Shown here: positions 44,399 through 52,860 of the stretch, piece by piece | Layout of the letters: every line of letters starts with the position of its first letter | Numbering within the stretch: position 1 is the stretch's first letter | Assembly (NCBI RefSeq): GCF_040822115.1 | Contig: NZ_CP162004.1 | Location: forward strand, 930,001-994,000 | DNA from: Flavobacterium sp. WC2421 | GTDB lineage: Bacteria > Bacteroidota > Bacteroidia > Flavobacteriales > Flavobacteriaceae | Length of the DNA stretch: 64,000 nucleotides | Direction of reading: 5' to 3' | Position numbers and translations under genes: made by a program | Notes under the pieces: model-generated | Seen by the model: the letters and a program-made list of their open reading frames with translations, nothing else | What the model was told of the DNA's origin: nothing | Databases searched by the model: none

Positions 44399-45430
44399 TT
44401 AATAGTTTAAATTTTTTGATATTGCCCAATTGTTAATCCATTTACTTACCGTACCGCACCATTCATCTCCATCATTTAAACAAGGGATTGCAAGGAACTC
44501 TTCTCCTCCATGTTCTTTGAACTGGTGGTTGGCTTCCATGGCAATTTCTTCCAGTGTTTCTAAACAATCGGATACAAAAGCGGGTGTTACAACTGCTAGT
44601 TTTTTGATCCCTTTCTCGGGCATTTTGTTTACTTCAACATCAGTGTATGGAGTAAGCCATTTGTCTCCTGCTAATCGCGATTGAAAAGTTTGGCTGTATT
44701 TTCCTTCTGGAATACCCAATAATTTTACAACTTGCTTTGTCGTTTCATAACATTGGTGACGGTAACAAAATTCATGAGCTGGAGAAGGAGTATTACAGCA
44801 AGAACCGTCAATTGTACAATGGGATTTGGTAACATCTGTTTTACGAATGTGACGCTCTGGAATTCCATGATAAGAGAACAATAAATGATCGTATTCAAAA
44901 TTAGCCAAATGTCCTTTTATAGAATCCGCTAGGTTTTGGATGTAATCAGGTTTATTGTAAAACGCAGGTACCGATGTAAATTTCATTTCTGGGAAATGTT
45001 TTTTACGTAATTCCTCAGCAAGTACTAGTATTGTTGTAGTTGATGCCATTGCATGTTGTGGGTACAAAGGGAAAAGCAACACTTCAGTCACGCCTTTATC
45101 ACGTAATTCTTGAAGTCCAGATAAGATGGATGGGTTTCCATAACGCATCGCTAAAGAAACGGGTATTTCGACTTGTTGTTTAACTTTTGCAAACATTCTT
45201 TTAGAAATGACAACTAATGGAGAACCTTCGTCCCACCATATTTTTGCGTAAGCAGCAGCCGATTTTTTAGGTCTTGTTTGTAAAATAATTCCGCGAACTA
45301 ATAATGCTCTCAATAAAAACGGAACGTCAATTACGTATTTATCCATTAAAAATTCATCTAAATAGGGTTTAACGTCTTTGGGAGTGGGACTTTCGGGAGA
45401 ACCTAAATTTACTAATAATACACCTTTCAT
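44399..45430 (-). CDS. hemH: Ferrochelatase
   Basis: HemH inserts iron into protoporphyrin IX. The 343-aa protein opens MKGVLLVNLGSPESPTPKDVKPYLDEFL and has the catalytic-His block LLFSYHGIPERHI and the later glutamate-containing TLEEIAMEANHQF. A Cys-rich segment (CTIDGSCC, near 206-213) and CYRHQC could support an iron-sulphur or metal site in some ferrochelatases. It is followed by MATE and hemJ on the minus strand, making one operon of late haem steps. Confidence 0.95.
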   Translation of the reverse strand: MKGVLLVNLGSPESPTPKDVKPYLDEFLMDKYVIDVPFLLRALLVRGIILQTRPKKSAAAYAKIWWDEGSPLVVISKRMFAKVKQQVEIPVSLAMRYGNPSILSGLQELRDKGVTEVLLFPLYPQHAMASTTTILVLAEELRKKHFPEMKFTSVPAFYNKPDYIQNLADSIKGHLANFEYDHLLFSYHGIPERHIRKTDVTKSHCTIDGSCCNTPSPAHEFCYRHQCYETTKQVVKLLGIPEGKYSQTFQSRLAGDKWLTPYTDVEVNKMPEKGIKKLAVVTPAFVSDCLETLEEIAMEANHQFKEHGGEEFLAIPCLNDGDEWCGTVSKWINNWAISKNLNY

Positions 45431-45593
45431 AAATTATATAATTTTTTATTGTTGTCATTGCTTCGCCAGTTCGGGTAAAACCTCGTGTTCGAAGAATGAG
45501 GAATTTGTTTCGTAAAAGTAACTAAATTTACTTTTTTATAAATTGGGATTAACTATTTTTTATTTATTGTTTAATATAGAAAATCAATCTTAA

Positions 45594-46466
45594 CTAGGTG
45601 TTTGGATTGATTGACATCAAATATTTTTTGGGAGTTGTTGCAAATTTTTTCTTGAAAGCTGCTATAAAGTGGCTTCCAGTACTATAGCCTATTTTCAACC
45701 CTACTTCATTTACATTATAGGAACCGCTGTCAAGAAGTTTTCGAGCAAAATCCATTTTATAATCAAATAGAAACCCATAAACAGTATCGCCATAAATTTG
45801 TTTGAAACCCATTTTTAATTTCTTCAAATTCAAACCTATTTCATCGGCTAATTCTTGTAAACCAGGTGGTTCAGCCATATTGGCAATAATGATTTCTTTG
45901 GCTTTTCTAATTTTCATAACATTGTCTTCGTCGATTAAAAACGGACATTGTTCTGCATTAGGATCTTCAGTTCTATTGAAATACAAACTTAGAAGTTCAT
46001 ATCCTTTTCCTTTGTAATAGAGGTTTTTTATAGAAGGATGTAAATTATAATGAAACAACTGACTCAAAACAATTGCCATAGACGGGCTAATGTTTCCTTC
46101 GTTATAGTATTTTTTGTCTTTATTGTCTCCACTTAAAAAAGTAATATAATCCGCTTCTGCAGAAAACAACGCATGAAATTTTTTGATGGAGATAATTACT
46201 GATATTACCCATGAATTTGGTGCCAATTCTAAATTTAAGGGCAATTCTTTTTGTGGATTATATAAAAGTAACGATTTTTCTTCTTTTAAATCCAATGCAT
46301 AATTTCCTTGGTTGAAAATAAATTTAGCACTTCCTTTTAGACCAAAGTGAAACTGAATCAGCCCACTACTCACTTCGCGTTGTGCATTAAAAGTTTCAAC
46401 ACCGTCATTTTGAAAGCGAATTAATGTAAAATCATCCTCTATTTTTATAATTTCTTGTGAACCCAT
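45594..46466 (-). CDS. AraC-family transcriptional regulator
   Basis: The 290-aa protein has a C-terminal double helix-turn-helix domain (about 190-285) with LQELADEIGLNLKKLKMGFKQIYGDTVYGFLF and VNEVGLKIGYSTGSHFIAAFKKKF. The N-terminal part is a sensory domain without a clear fold. It is divergent from hemA and upstream of hemH, which suggests a regulator of haem or iron genes, as PchR-type AraC proteins are. Two palindromes lie just before its start codon. Confidence 0.88.
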   Translation of the reverse strand: MGSQEIIKIEDDFTLIRFQNDGVETFNAQREVSSGLIQFHFGLKGSAKFIFNQGNYALDLKEEKSLLLYNPQKELPLNLELAPNSWVISVIISIKKFHALFSAEADYITFLSGDNKDKKYYNEGNISPSMAIVLSQLFHYNLHPSIKNLYYKGKGYELLSLYFNRTEDPNAEQCPFLIDEDNVMKIRKAKEIIIANMAEPPGLQELADEIGLNLKKLKMGFKQIYGDTVYGFLFDYKMDFARKLLDSGSYNVNEVGLKIGYSTGSHFIAAFKKKFATTPKKYLMSINPNT

Positions 46467-46490
46467 AGCGACATTTTTTTTGAGGTAAAA

Positions 46491-46531
46491 TGATAATTAT
46501 CAGTATTATTTATTTAGAACGACTCTAAATA
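46491..46531. promoter_or_regulatory. Two palindromes between the AraC gene and hemA
   Basis: TGATAATTATCA (46491-46502) is a perfect palindrome of Fur-like composition. Next, TATTTAGA (46511-46518) and TCTAAATA (46524-46531) form an 8-bp inverted repeat with a 5-base spacer. Both lie downstream of a likely TATTTTTG -7 element for the AraC gene (minus strand, 46567-46560) and could bind a repressor. Confidence 0.45.
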
Positions 46532-46661
46532 GATTGAGCCAGACAACTTGATTTCAGTACAAAAATAGCGTTTTTTGTCCATTTTTAGCACTTTAGAAAT
46601 AAAAAAACACAGAGCGACACAAATAGTACTTACAGCGTTACTTTTATAAAGACTATAGTGA

Positions 46662-46669
46662 TAATTTTG
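46662..46669 (+). promoter_or_regulatory. Candidate hemA promoter, -7 element
   Basis: TAATTTTG matches TAnnTTTG and lies 25 bases before the hemA ATG. A clear -33 TTG is missing, which can mean activation by a regulator such as the divergent AraC protein. Confidence 0.45.
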
Positions 46670-46694
46670 TTCGACTTTCTGGAAAAGTATTAAT

Positions 46695-47951
46695 ATGAAA
46701 AATAATAACCTTTCAAAGCATCACTATTTTTATTCTGTTGGTCTAAGCTATAAAAAAGCGGATGCCGAGATGAGGGGTAAATTCAGCTTAGATACTTTAG
46801 CAAAAACACGTTTGCTAGAACAAGCAAAAACCGAAGGAATCGAGAGTTTAATTGTTACTTCGACTTGTAACCGAACCGAGATTTACGGATTTGCAGAACA
46901 CCCTTTTCAATTGATAAAATTGATTTGTGAAAACAGTAATGGAAGTGTTGAAGAGTTTCAAAAAGTAGGTTTTGTCTATAAAAACCAAGAAGCAATAGGT
47001 CACATTTTTAGAGTAGGAACTGGATTAGACAGTCAGATTCTAGGTGATTTTGAAATTATATCTCAAATACGATCCAGTTTTACGCAATCAAAATCGATGG
47101 GATTAGCTAATAATTTCATGGAACGATTAGTAAATGCAGTGATTCAAGCGAGCAAAAAAATAAAAAACGATACCGAAATTAGCTCCGGAGCAACTTCGGT
47201 TTCTTTTGCGGCGGTTCAATATATCATCAAGAATGTTGAAGATATTGGTAACAAGAACATTTTATTATTTGGTACAGGAAAAATAGGTAGAAATACATGT
47301 GAAAACTTGGTTAAACACACTAAGAACGAGCACATCACACTTATCAATAGGACCAAAGACAAAGCAGAAAAACTAGCAGGAAAGCTAAATTTGATTGTTA
47401 AAGATTATTCGGAACTACACTTAGAATTACAAAAAGCGGATGTTGTTGTAGTTGCTACGGGTGCTCAAAACCCAACTGTAGATAAGGCAATTTTAAACTT
47501 AAAAAAGCCGCTATTGATTTTAGATTTATCAATTCCTAAAAATGTAAATGCTGATGTAGAGGAGTTGGAAGAAGTTACACTAATTCACATGGATTATTTG
47601 TCGCAATTGACAGATGAAACCTTGGAAAATAGAAAGAATCATATTCCTGCAGCCGAAGCAATCATTGAGGAAATCAAAGAAGAATTTAATGTTTGGACAA
47701 AAGGGCGAAAATTTGCACCTACGATTCACGCATTGAAAGAAAAACTGAATGCAATCAAGAACTCAGAACTGAATTTTCAAAGTAAAAAAATAGCCGATTT
47801 CAACGAGGAACAGGCCGAAATTATAAGCGCCAGAATCATCCAAAAAATAACGACTCACTTTGCCAATCATTTAAAAGATGATGACACCATGGTGGATGAA
47901 AGTATTGAATGGATTGAGAAAGTTTTTAAAATAGGAGCTACTACAAAATAA
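46695..47951 (+). CDS. hemA: Glutamyl-tRNA reductase
   Basis: HemA reduces glutamyl-tRNA to glutamate-1-semialdehyde, the first committed step of tetrapyrrole synthesis in this type of bacteria. The catalytic Cys58 is in TSTCNRTEIYG, the NADPH-binding segment is LLFGTGKIGRNTCENL near residue 195, and a C-terminal dimerisation domain closes the 418-aa protein. It overlaps hemC by one base (TAATG) and heads the run hemA-hemC-hemD. Expression may be set by the divergent control region. Confidence 0.96.
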   Translation: MKNNNLSKHHYFYSVGLSYKKADAEMRGKFSLDTLAKTRLLEQAKTEGIESLIVTSTCNRTEIYGFAEHPFQLIKLICENSNGSVEEFQKVGFVYKNQEAIGHIFRVGTGLDSQILGDFEIISQIRSSFTQSKSMGLANNFMERLVNAVIQASKKIKNDTEISSGATSVSFAAVQYIIKNVEDIGNKNILLFGTGKIGRNTCENLVKHTKNEHITLINRTKDKAEKLAGKLNLIVKDYSELHLELQKADVVVVATGAQNPTVDKAILNLKKPLLILDLSIPKNVNADVEELEEVTLIHMDYLSQLTDETLENRKNHIPAAEAIIEEIKEEFNVWTKGRKFAPTIHALKEKLNAIKNSELNFQSKKIADFNEEQAEIISARIIQKITTHFANHLKDDDTMVDESIEWIEKVFKIGATTK

Positions 47952-48874
47952 TGGATAAAGTAATACGAATAGGAACTCGCGATAGCGAATTAGCACTTTG
48001 GCAAGCACACACAGTTGAGAAAAAGTTAAACGATTTAGGCTATAAAACTAAAATTGTTGCTGTAAAATCTACAGGTGATATCATTCTTGATAAACCACTT
48101 TATGAATTAGGAATCACCGGAATTTTCACAAAAACTCTAGATGTTGCCATGATAAATGGAGATGTTGATATTGCAGTGCATTCCATGAAAGATGTTCCTA
48201 CAGCACTACCTAAAGGGATTGTACAAGCTGCGGTTCTAGAAAGAGCAAGCACTTTAGATATTTTAGTTCATAAAGGAAATCTTGATTTTCTTAATGAATC
48301 AGGAACTATCGCTACAGGTAGTTTGCGTCGTCAAGCACAATGGTTGAATAAATACCCCACACATAAAGTAGTTGACTTACGTGGAAATGTAAATTCACGC
48401 ATGAAGAAACTCAATGAAAGCGACTGGAACGGAGCTGTTTTTGCAGCTGCGGGTCTAGAGCGAATCAACTTGAAACCAGAGAATTTCATCAATTTAGATT
48501 GGATGATTCCTGCTCCTGCACAAGGCGCGATGTTAGTAGTTGCTATGCAAGAAGATGCTTTTACACTCGATGCTTTATCACATTTAAATGATATTGAAAC
48601 CGAAATTGTAACCTATATAGAACGCCAGTTTCTTAAAACTTTAGAAGGAGGCTGTACAGCACCAATTGGAGCTTTAGCTAGGTATAATGAAGAGGAAGAT
48701 ACCATTCATTTCCAAGGAGTTTTATTTTCGCTTGACGGAAAAGAAAAGATTGAAATCGACAAAATTGTTCCTATCGAAGAATGGAAAAAATTAGGGTTTT
48801 ATTCGGCTCAAGAAATTCTTACTACTGGCGGAACAAAATTGATGACAGAAATAAAAAATAATTTGAAGAAATAA
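47951..48874 (+). CDS. hemC: Porphobilinogen deaminase
   Basis: HemC joins four porphobilinogen units into hydroxymethylbilane. The 307-aa protein has IRIGTRDSELALWQA at the start, VHSMKDVPT, TGSLRRQAQ and the cofactor-binding Cys in LEGGCTAPIGALA near residue 236. It overlaps hemA by one base at its start and hemD by one base at its end, so the three are translationally coupled. Length is normal for the family. Confidence 0.97.
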   Translation: MDKVIRIGTRDSELALWQAHTVEKKLNDLGYKTKIVAVKSTGDIILDKPLYELGITGIFTKTLDVAMINGDVDIAVHSMKDVPTALPKGIVQAAVLERASTLDILVHKGNLDFLNESGTIATGSLRRQAQWLNKYPTHKVVDLRGNVNSRMKKLNESDWNGAVFAAAGLERINLKPENFINLDWMIPAPAQGAMLVVAMQEDAFTLDALSHLNDIETEIVTYIERQFLKTLEGGCTAPIGALARYNEEEDTIHFQGVLFSLDGKEKIEIDKIVPIEEWKKLGFYSAQEILTTGGTKLMTEIKNNLKK

Positions 48875-49566
48875 TGAGCCAAACAAGCATTTTATCCACC
48901 AAAACATTGTCGGCAGAACAAAGACAAGTATTTATTGATGCTAATTTTGATCTATTGGAACAAGATTTTATCGAAATTAAAAACAACCTTTTTGAACTGA
49001 ATACTATTAACAACAACTTGATTTTTAGCAGTCAAAATGCGGTGTTAAGTTTGATGGAGCAAAACGGTTGGGAAGCGCTAAAGTCTAAACCTGTTTTTTG
49101 TGTAGGGATTAAAACCAAAGAATTACTAGAAGCAAATGGTTTTACTGTGGATGTCTATTTGGACTACGCATCTGAATTAGCTGAAATCATCACTTTAATT
49201 TACAACCAAGAAAGCTATACTTTTTTCAGCGGAAACTTGCGTAAAGAGACTTTACCTGAAGCTTTAAAAAACGCTGGAATTACTTTTAATGAAATAGAAG
49301 TATACCAAACCACATTGGCACCTTTTAAAATATCAGATCAAGAAAATTTTGACGGAATTATGTTCTTCAGCCCATCTGCGGTTGAAAGTTATTTATCGAA
49401 TAATAAAATCAAAAAAGAATTCTGCTTTTGCATAGGCAGTACAACAGCTGCTGCATTAGAAGAGAAGAAAATCAAAAACATAGTAATTCCTGAAGTACCT
49501 ACTATCGAAGAGGTAATTTTCGAAGTAATTCAGCATTACGCACCAATGCCTGAAGAAGGTAATTAG
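48874..49566 (+). CDS. hemD: Uroporphyrinogen-III synthase
   Basis: HemD closes and rearranges hydroxymethylbilane to uroporphyrinogen III. Its sequence is weakly conserved in all bacteria, and here the support is length (230 aa), the pseudo-twofold alpha/beta pattern, the FFSPSAVESYL and CIGSTTAAALEEKKI blocks and the position right after hemC with one-base overlap. The next gene hemE follows after 62 bases. Confidence 0.88.
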   Translation: MSQTSILSTKTLSAEQRQVFIDANFDLLEQDFIEIKNNLFELNTINNNLIFSSQNAVLSLMEQNGWEALKSKPVFCVGIKTKELLEANGFTVDVYLDYASELAEIITLIYNQESYTFFSGNLRKETLPEALKNAGITFNEIEVYQTTLAPFKISDQENFDGIMFFSPSAVESYLSNNKIKKEFCFCIGSTTAAALEEKKIKNIVIPEVPTIEEVIFEVIQHYAPMPEEGN

Positions 49567-49628
49567 AATAAACAAAACAAGATAAACCATCCGCTAAAAG
49601 CCACAAGCTACTAGCCAATAGCAATAAA

Positions 49629-50654
49629 ATGATAAAAAACGACTTATTTTTAAGAGCATTAAAGGGAGAAACAGTTCAGCGTCCGCCAGTATGGATGATG
49701 CGTCAAGCGGGTAGATATTTACCTGAATTTATTGCTTTGCGTGATAAATATGATTTCTTTACTCGTTGTCAAACACCTGAATTGGCTGCCGAAATTACCG
49801 TGCAACCTATTCGTAGAATCGCTCCAGATGCTGCGATTCTGTTCTCGGATATCTTAGTGATTCCACAAGCAATGGGAATTGATGTAGAGATGAAACCTAA
49901 TTTTGGTCCGTATTTACCAAATCCTATTCGTACGATTCAAGATGTTGAGAACGTAATTGTCCCTGATGTTCACGAAACTTTAGGGTACGTTTTTGATGCG
50001 ATCAAATTGACTAAGGAAATGTTGAATGATGAGGTGCCTTTGATTGGTTTCGCAGGTTCGCCTTGGACAATTATGTGCTATGCTGTAGAAGGGCAAGGGT
50101 CTAAAAGCTTTGATAAAGCGAAAGGATTCTGTTTTCAATACCCAGAAGCAGCACATGTTTTATTACAAAAAATTACAGACACCACTATTTTATACCTAAA
50201 AGAGAAAGTAAAAGCGGGCGTAAATGCCGTTCAAATTTTTGACTCTTGGGGCGGAATGTTATCTCCTGTTGACTATCAAGAATTCTCTTGGAAATACATC
50301 AACCAAATCGTAGAAGCTTTGGCAGATGATGCACCAGTAATTGTTTTCGGAAAAGGATGTTGGTTCGCTCTTGGCGAAATGGGAAAAAGCCGTGCTTCTG
50401 CATTAGGAGTGGATTGGACTTGCTCGCCTAGAAATGCGAGATACCTTTCTGGTGGAAACATCACCTTACAAGGTAATTTTGATCCATCAAGATTGTTATC
50501 GCCAATTCCGGTGATCAAGAAAATGGTACACGAAATGATTGACGAATTTGGAAAAGATAAATACATCGTGAATTTAGGTCACGGGATTTTACCAAATATT
50601 CCTGTTGATCACGCTAAGGCATTTATTGATGCGGTGAAAGAATACAATCAATAA
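49629..50654 (+). CDS. hemE: Uroporphyrinogen decarboxylase
   Basis: HemE removes four carboxyl groups of uroporphyrinogen III to give coproporphyrinogen III. The 341-aa protein has the substrate-binding [17 protein letters not shown] at residues 19-35, the FSDILVIP segment and NLGHGILPN near the end. All the family signatures are intact. The RAYT/REP module begins directly after it, separating it from hemF and hemB. Confidence 0.97.
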   Translation: MIKNDLFLRALKGETVQRPPVWMMRQAGRYLPEFIALRDKYDFFTRCQTPELAAEITVQPIRRIAPDAAILFSDILVIPQAMGIDVEMKPNFGPYLPNPIRTIQDVENVIVPDVHETLGYVFDAIKLTKEMLNDEVPLIGFAGSPWTIMCYAVEGQGSKSFDKAKGFCFQYPEAAHVLLQKITDTTILYLKEKVKAGVNAVQIFDSWGGMLSPVDYQEFSWKYINQIVEALADDAPVIVFGKGCWFALGEMGKSRASALGVDWTCSPRNARYLSGGNITLQGNFDPSRLLSPIPVIKKMVHEMIDEFGKDKYIVNLGHGILPNIPVDHAKAFIDAVKEYNQ

Positions 50655-50663
50655 TATATTATT

Positions 50664-50691
50664 CCTGCAAGGTCTTTTTTGACCTTGTAGG
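50664..50691 (+). repeat. REP hairpin 1 (inverse orientation)
   Basis: CCTGCAAGGTC (50664-50674) pairs with GACCTTGTAGG (50681-50691) around a T6 loop, with one wobble. It is the reverse complement of REPs 2 and 3 in layout. It follows hemE by 9 bases and may also end the hemE transcript. Confidence 0.7.
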
Positions 50692-50786
50692 TATGTTTTG
50701 AAAAATTATTTTTAGTCGTAATAATCAAAATGTTTGAGAGAAACTTGGAACATTGTTTATGAAATGATTTCCAAAAAACTGCTACA

Positions 50787-50813
50787 CTTACAAGGTTAAA
50801 AAAACCTTGCAGG
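50787..50813 (+). repeat. REP hairpin 2 (forward orientation)
   Basis: CTTACAAGGTT (50787-50797) pairs with AACCTTGCAGG (50803-50813) with one mismatch and one wobble, around an A-loop. Together with REP 1 it forms an inverted pair about 95 bases apart, the layout called REPIN. Confidence 0.65.
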
Positions 50814-50834
50814 AGTCCCAAAAACCTTCATAAT

Positions 50835-51386
50835 ATGAAATTAGAAGTTTTACAAAAAGACGGTTTTTATCATATTTATAATAGAGGAATAAATGGTTGT
50901 TTGATTTTTGAAAACGATGAAAATAAAAGGTTTTTTTTAAATCAGTTTTCAAAGTATTTGGGAGGAAAGGTAAAGTTGTTGGCGTATTGTTTAATGGATA
51001 ACCATTTTCATTTTGTTATTCAGATAAGTGATGTGGAAAAAGAAGTGACACAAGGTTTTTCTAATTTTTTTAATTCTTACGCTAAGTCGTTTAATAAAGA
51101 GCAAGATCGAACTGGGAGTTTATTTGAGAAACATTTCAAAAGGATAAGGTTAAATGATGAGAGTTATCTCAAACATTTAATTCTGTACGTTCATTTGAAT
51201 CCGAAGCATCATTTGGATTTAGACTTTCAACAGTATAAATTTTCTTCTTATGAAGCATTTGTTTCCAATAAAGAAACGAAGGTAGAGAAAGAGGAGATTA
51301 CAAAAATGTTTGGTGGTTTAGAAAATTTTATATTCAGCCACTATCAAAAAAACGATTTTTTGACTGAAAAACATACATTTGAGTAA
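50835..51386 (+). CDS. REP-associated tyrosine transposase (RAYT, Y1 HUH type)
   Basis: The 183-aa protein opens FYHIYNRGINGCLIF and has the HUH block MDNHFHFVI (His57, His59) and the YLKHLILYVHLNP segment, in which Tyr118 aligns with the nucleophilic Tyr of characterised RAYT proteins by its distance from Asn-Pro. RAYTs cut single-stranded REP hairpins but usually do not move themselves as whole elements. REP-type hairpins flank it on both sides, which supports a domesticated RAYT. It sits within the haem operon between hemE and an unknown gene. Confidence 0.88.
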   Translation: MKLEVLQKDGFYHIYNRGINGCLIFENDENKRFFLNQFSKYLGGKVKLLAYCLMDNHFHFVIQISDVEKEVTQGFSNFFNSYAKSFNKEQDRTGSLFEKHFKRIRLNDESYLKHLILYVHLNPKHHLDLDFQQYKFSSYEAFVSNKETKVEKEEITKMFGGLENFIFSHYQKNDFLTEKHTFE

Positions 51387-51440
51387 TATTGTGGCAATCC
51401 TTTAGGGTCTTTTTGATTAAGATTGTCAATACTAGTTGTA

Positions 51441-51469
51441 CCTACAAGGTTCGAAAAAAACCTTGCAGG
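51441..51469 (+). repeat. REP hairpin 3 (forward orientation), downstream of the RAYT
   Basis: CCTACAAGGTT (51441-51451) pairs with AACCTTGCAGG (51459-51469) with one mismatch. A degenerate inverse copy (CCTTTAGGGTC from 51399) lies before it, giving an inverse/forward pair on this side too. Confidence 0.65.
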
Positions 51470-51497
51470 AAAGCAAAAACAAAAAATAAAGGTTAAA

Positions 51498-51878
51498 ATG
51501 CTAAATAAAGGAGTAAGAGACGAAAAGAAAGTAAAGATTGACAATATGTTAAGCACTTTGCTTTCTTTGGTTTTTGTACCCAAATTTTGGAATATTGAAG
51601 ACACGAGTTTAATTGATAATCAATTGACGGATTTCGATTTAACAACTGTTATTTTGGATCAAATTGAAGAGAAAGACTTGATTTTATTGTTGGATAAGTA
51701 CGAAATGGATTGGACTCAAAAAGAACAATTTGCCGATTTTTTAATCGCCTATTCTATCAATAATCTATTTGATTTTTCTGCAAAAGCCATTGCTGTTTAT
51801 AATCACATTCAAATGGATAGCAAGACTTTTTCATTTGAGATATTTAATAAAATAGCTACTGCAAAAGCAAATTTATAA
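51498..51878 (+). CDS. Unknown protein between RAYT and hemF (126 aa)
   Basis: The start is placed at the ATG at 51498 because a longer reading frame from 51423 (TTG) runs through the REP and is unlikely to be coding there. The protein begins MLNKGVRDEKKVKIDNMLSTLLSLVF and appears mainly helical, with acidic stretches (LDQIEEKDLILLLDKYEMDW). It overlaps hemF by one base, so translation is coupled. No family is recognised; a haem-related role is only inferred from position. Confidence 0.65.
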   Translation: MLNKGVRDEKKVKIDNMLSTLLSLVFVPKFWNIEDTSLIDNQLTDFDLTTVILDQIEEKDLILLLDKYEMDWTQKEQFADFLIAYSINNLFDFSAKAIAVYNHIQMDSKTFSFEIFNKIATAKANL

Positions 51879-52780
51879 TGAAAAATAAATTCTTCACATA
51901 CATACAAAACTTACAAGACATCATCGTCGCAGAATTAGAAGCAGTTGATGGTCAAGCCAAATTCAAAGAAGACTTATGGGAACGCCCAGAAGGCGGAGGA
52001 GGAAGAACTCGAGTAATTGAAAACGGTAAAGTTTTTGAAAAAGGAGGTGTCAATATCTCAGCTGTTCACGGGAAATTGCCTGAAGCCATGCAAAAAATGT
52101 TCAACGTTGGTGAAGCTGATTTTTTTGCCTGTGGATTGAGTTTGGTTCTACATCCCAAAAGTCCAATGGTGCCAACGGTTCATGCCAATTGGCGTTATTT
52201 TGAAATGTATGATGAGAACGGAAACGTGATTCAGCAATGGTTTGGTGGCGGACAAGATTTGACACCTTATTATTTGTTTGAAGAAGATGCAATTCATTTT
52301 CACCAAACCTGTAAAACCGCTTGTGACAAACACAATCCGGAGTTCTACCCAAAATATAAAAAACAATGCGACACGTATTTCTGGAATGCACATCGCAATG
52401 AAGCGAGAGGAATAGGCGGATTATTTTTCGATTATTGCAAAGCTACAGACGAAATGTCAATGGAAAACTGGTTCGATTTTGTTAGTGAAGTAGGGAATAG
52501 TTTCTTGCAAGCGTATGTTCCAATTGTAGAAAAAAGAAAAGAATTACCCTATACTCCAGCACAAAAAACGTGGCAAGAAATTCGTCGTGGTCGTTATGTC
52601 GAGTTCAATTTAGTGCACGACAAAGGCACTTTATTTGGCTTAAAAACCAACGGTAGAATAGAAAGTATCTTGATGAGTTTACCACCGCATGTGCAATGGG
52701 TGTATGATCATCATGCGGAAGCGGGAAGTGAAGAAGAGAAATTAGTAAACGTATTAGAAAATCCAGTAGATTGGCTTTAA
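51878..52780 (+). CDS. hemF: Oxygen-dependent coproporphyrinogen-III oxidase
   Basis: HemF uses oxygen to convert coproporphyrinogen III to protoporphyrinogen IX. The 300-aa protein has the block VHANWRYFEM, GGGQDLTPYYLFEED and RYVEFNLVHDKGTLFGL, all diagnostic of HemF. It overlaps the unknown gene by one base and is 80 bases before hemB. No oxygen-independent hemN lies in this window. Confidence 0.97.
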   Translation: MKNKFFTYIQNLQDIIVAELEAVDGQAKFKEDLWERPEGGGGRTRVIENGKVFEKGGVNISAVHGKLPEAMQKMFNVGEADFFACGLSLVLHPKSPMVPTVHANWRYFEMYDENGNVIQQWFGGGQDLTPYYLFEEDAIHFHQTCKTACDKHNPEFYPKYKKQCDTYFWNAHRNEARGIGGLFFDYCKATDEMSMENWFDFVSEVGNSFLQAYVPIVEKRKELPYTPAQKTWQEIRRGRYVEFNLVHDKGTLFGLKTNGRIESILMSLPPHVQWVYDHHAEAGSEEEKLVNVLENPVDWL

Positions 52781-52860
52781 TTTATTTTAAATTCTGAATT
52801 TTAAATTTTAAATGGGTTTAACTTTAAACTTTTAAACCTGAAACTTTAAACTAAAAATAT

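Noticed and set aside
43794..44402. Long open frames on the plus strand opposite the MATE gene
   Set aside because: They are shadows of the minus-strand gene: the MATE protein has clear transporter features in its own frame, and the antisense frames encode no recognisable domain.
45514..45535. AAAAGTAA/TTACTTTT hairpin between the AraC gene and hemH
   Set aside because: The 8-bp arms are entirely AT-rich except one pair each and lack a clear T-run in the proper place, so I could not tell a terminator from chance or a promoter.
51423..51497. Extension of the hemF-preceding ORF upstream to a TTG at 51423
   Set aside because: The extension would translate through the REP hairpin; the ATG at 51498 has a better context and leaves the repeat non-coding.
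52781..52860. Repetitive AAACTTTAAAC words between hemF and hemB
   Set aside because: Low-complexity AT-rich sequence with short inverted words; no hairpin with adequate stability or promoter match, so not called as a feature.
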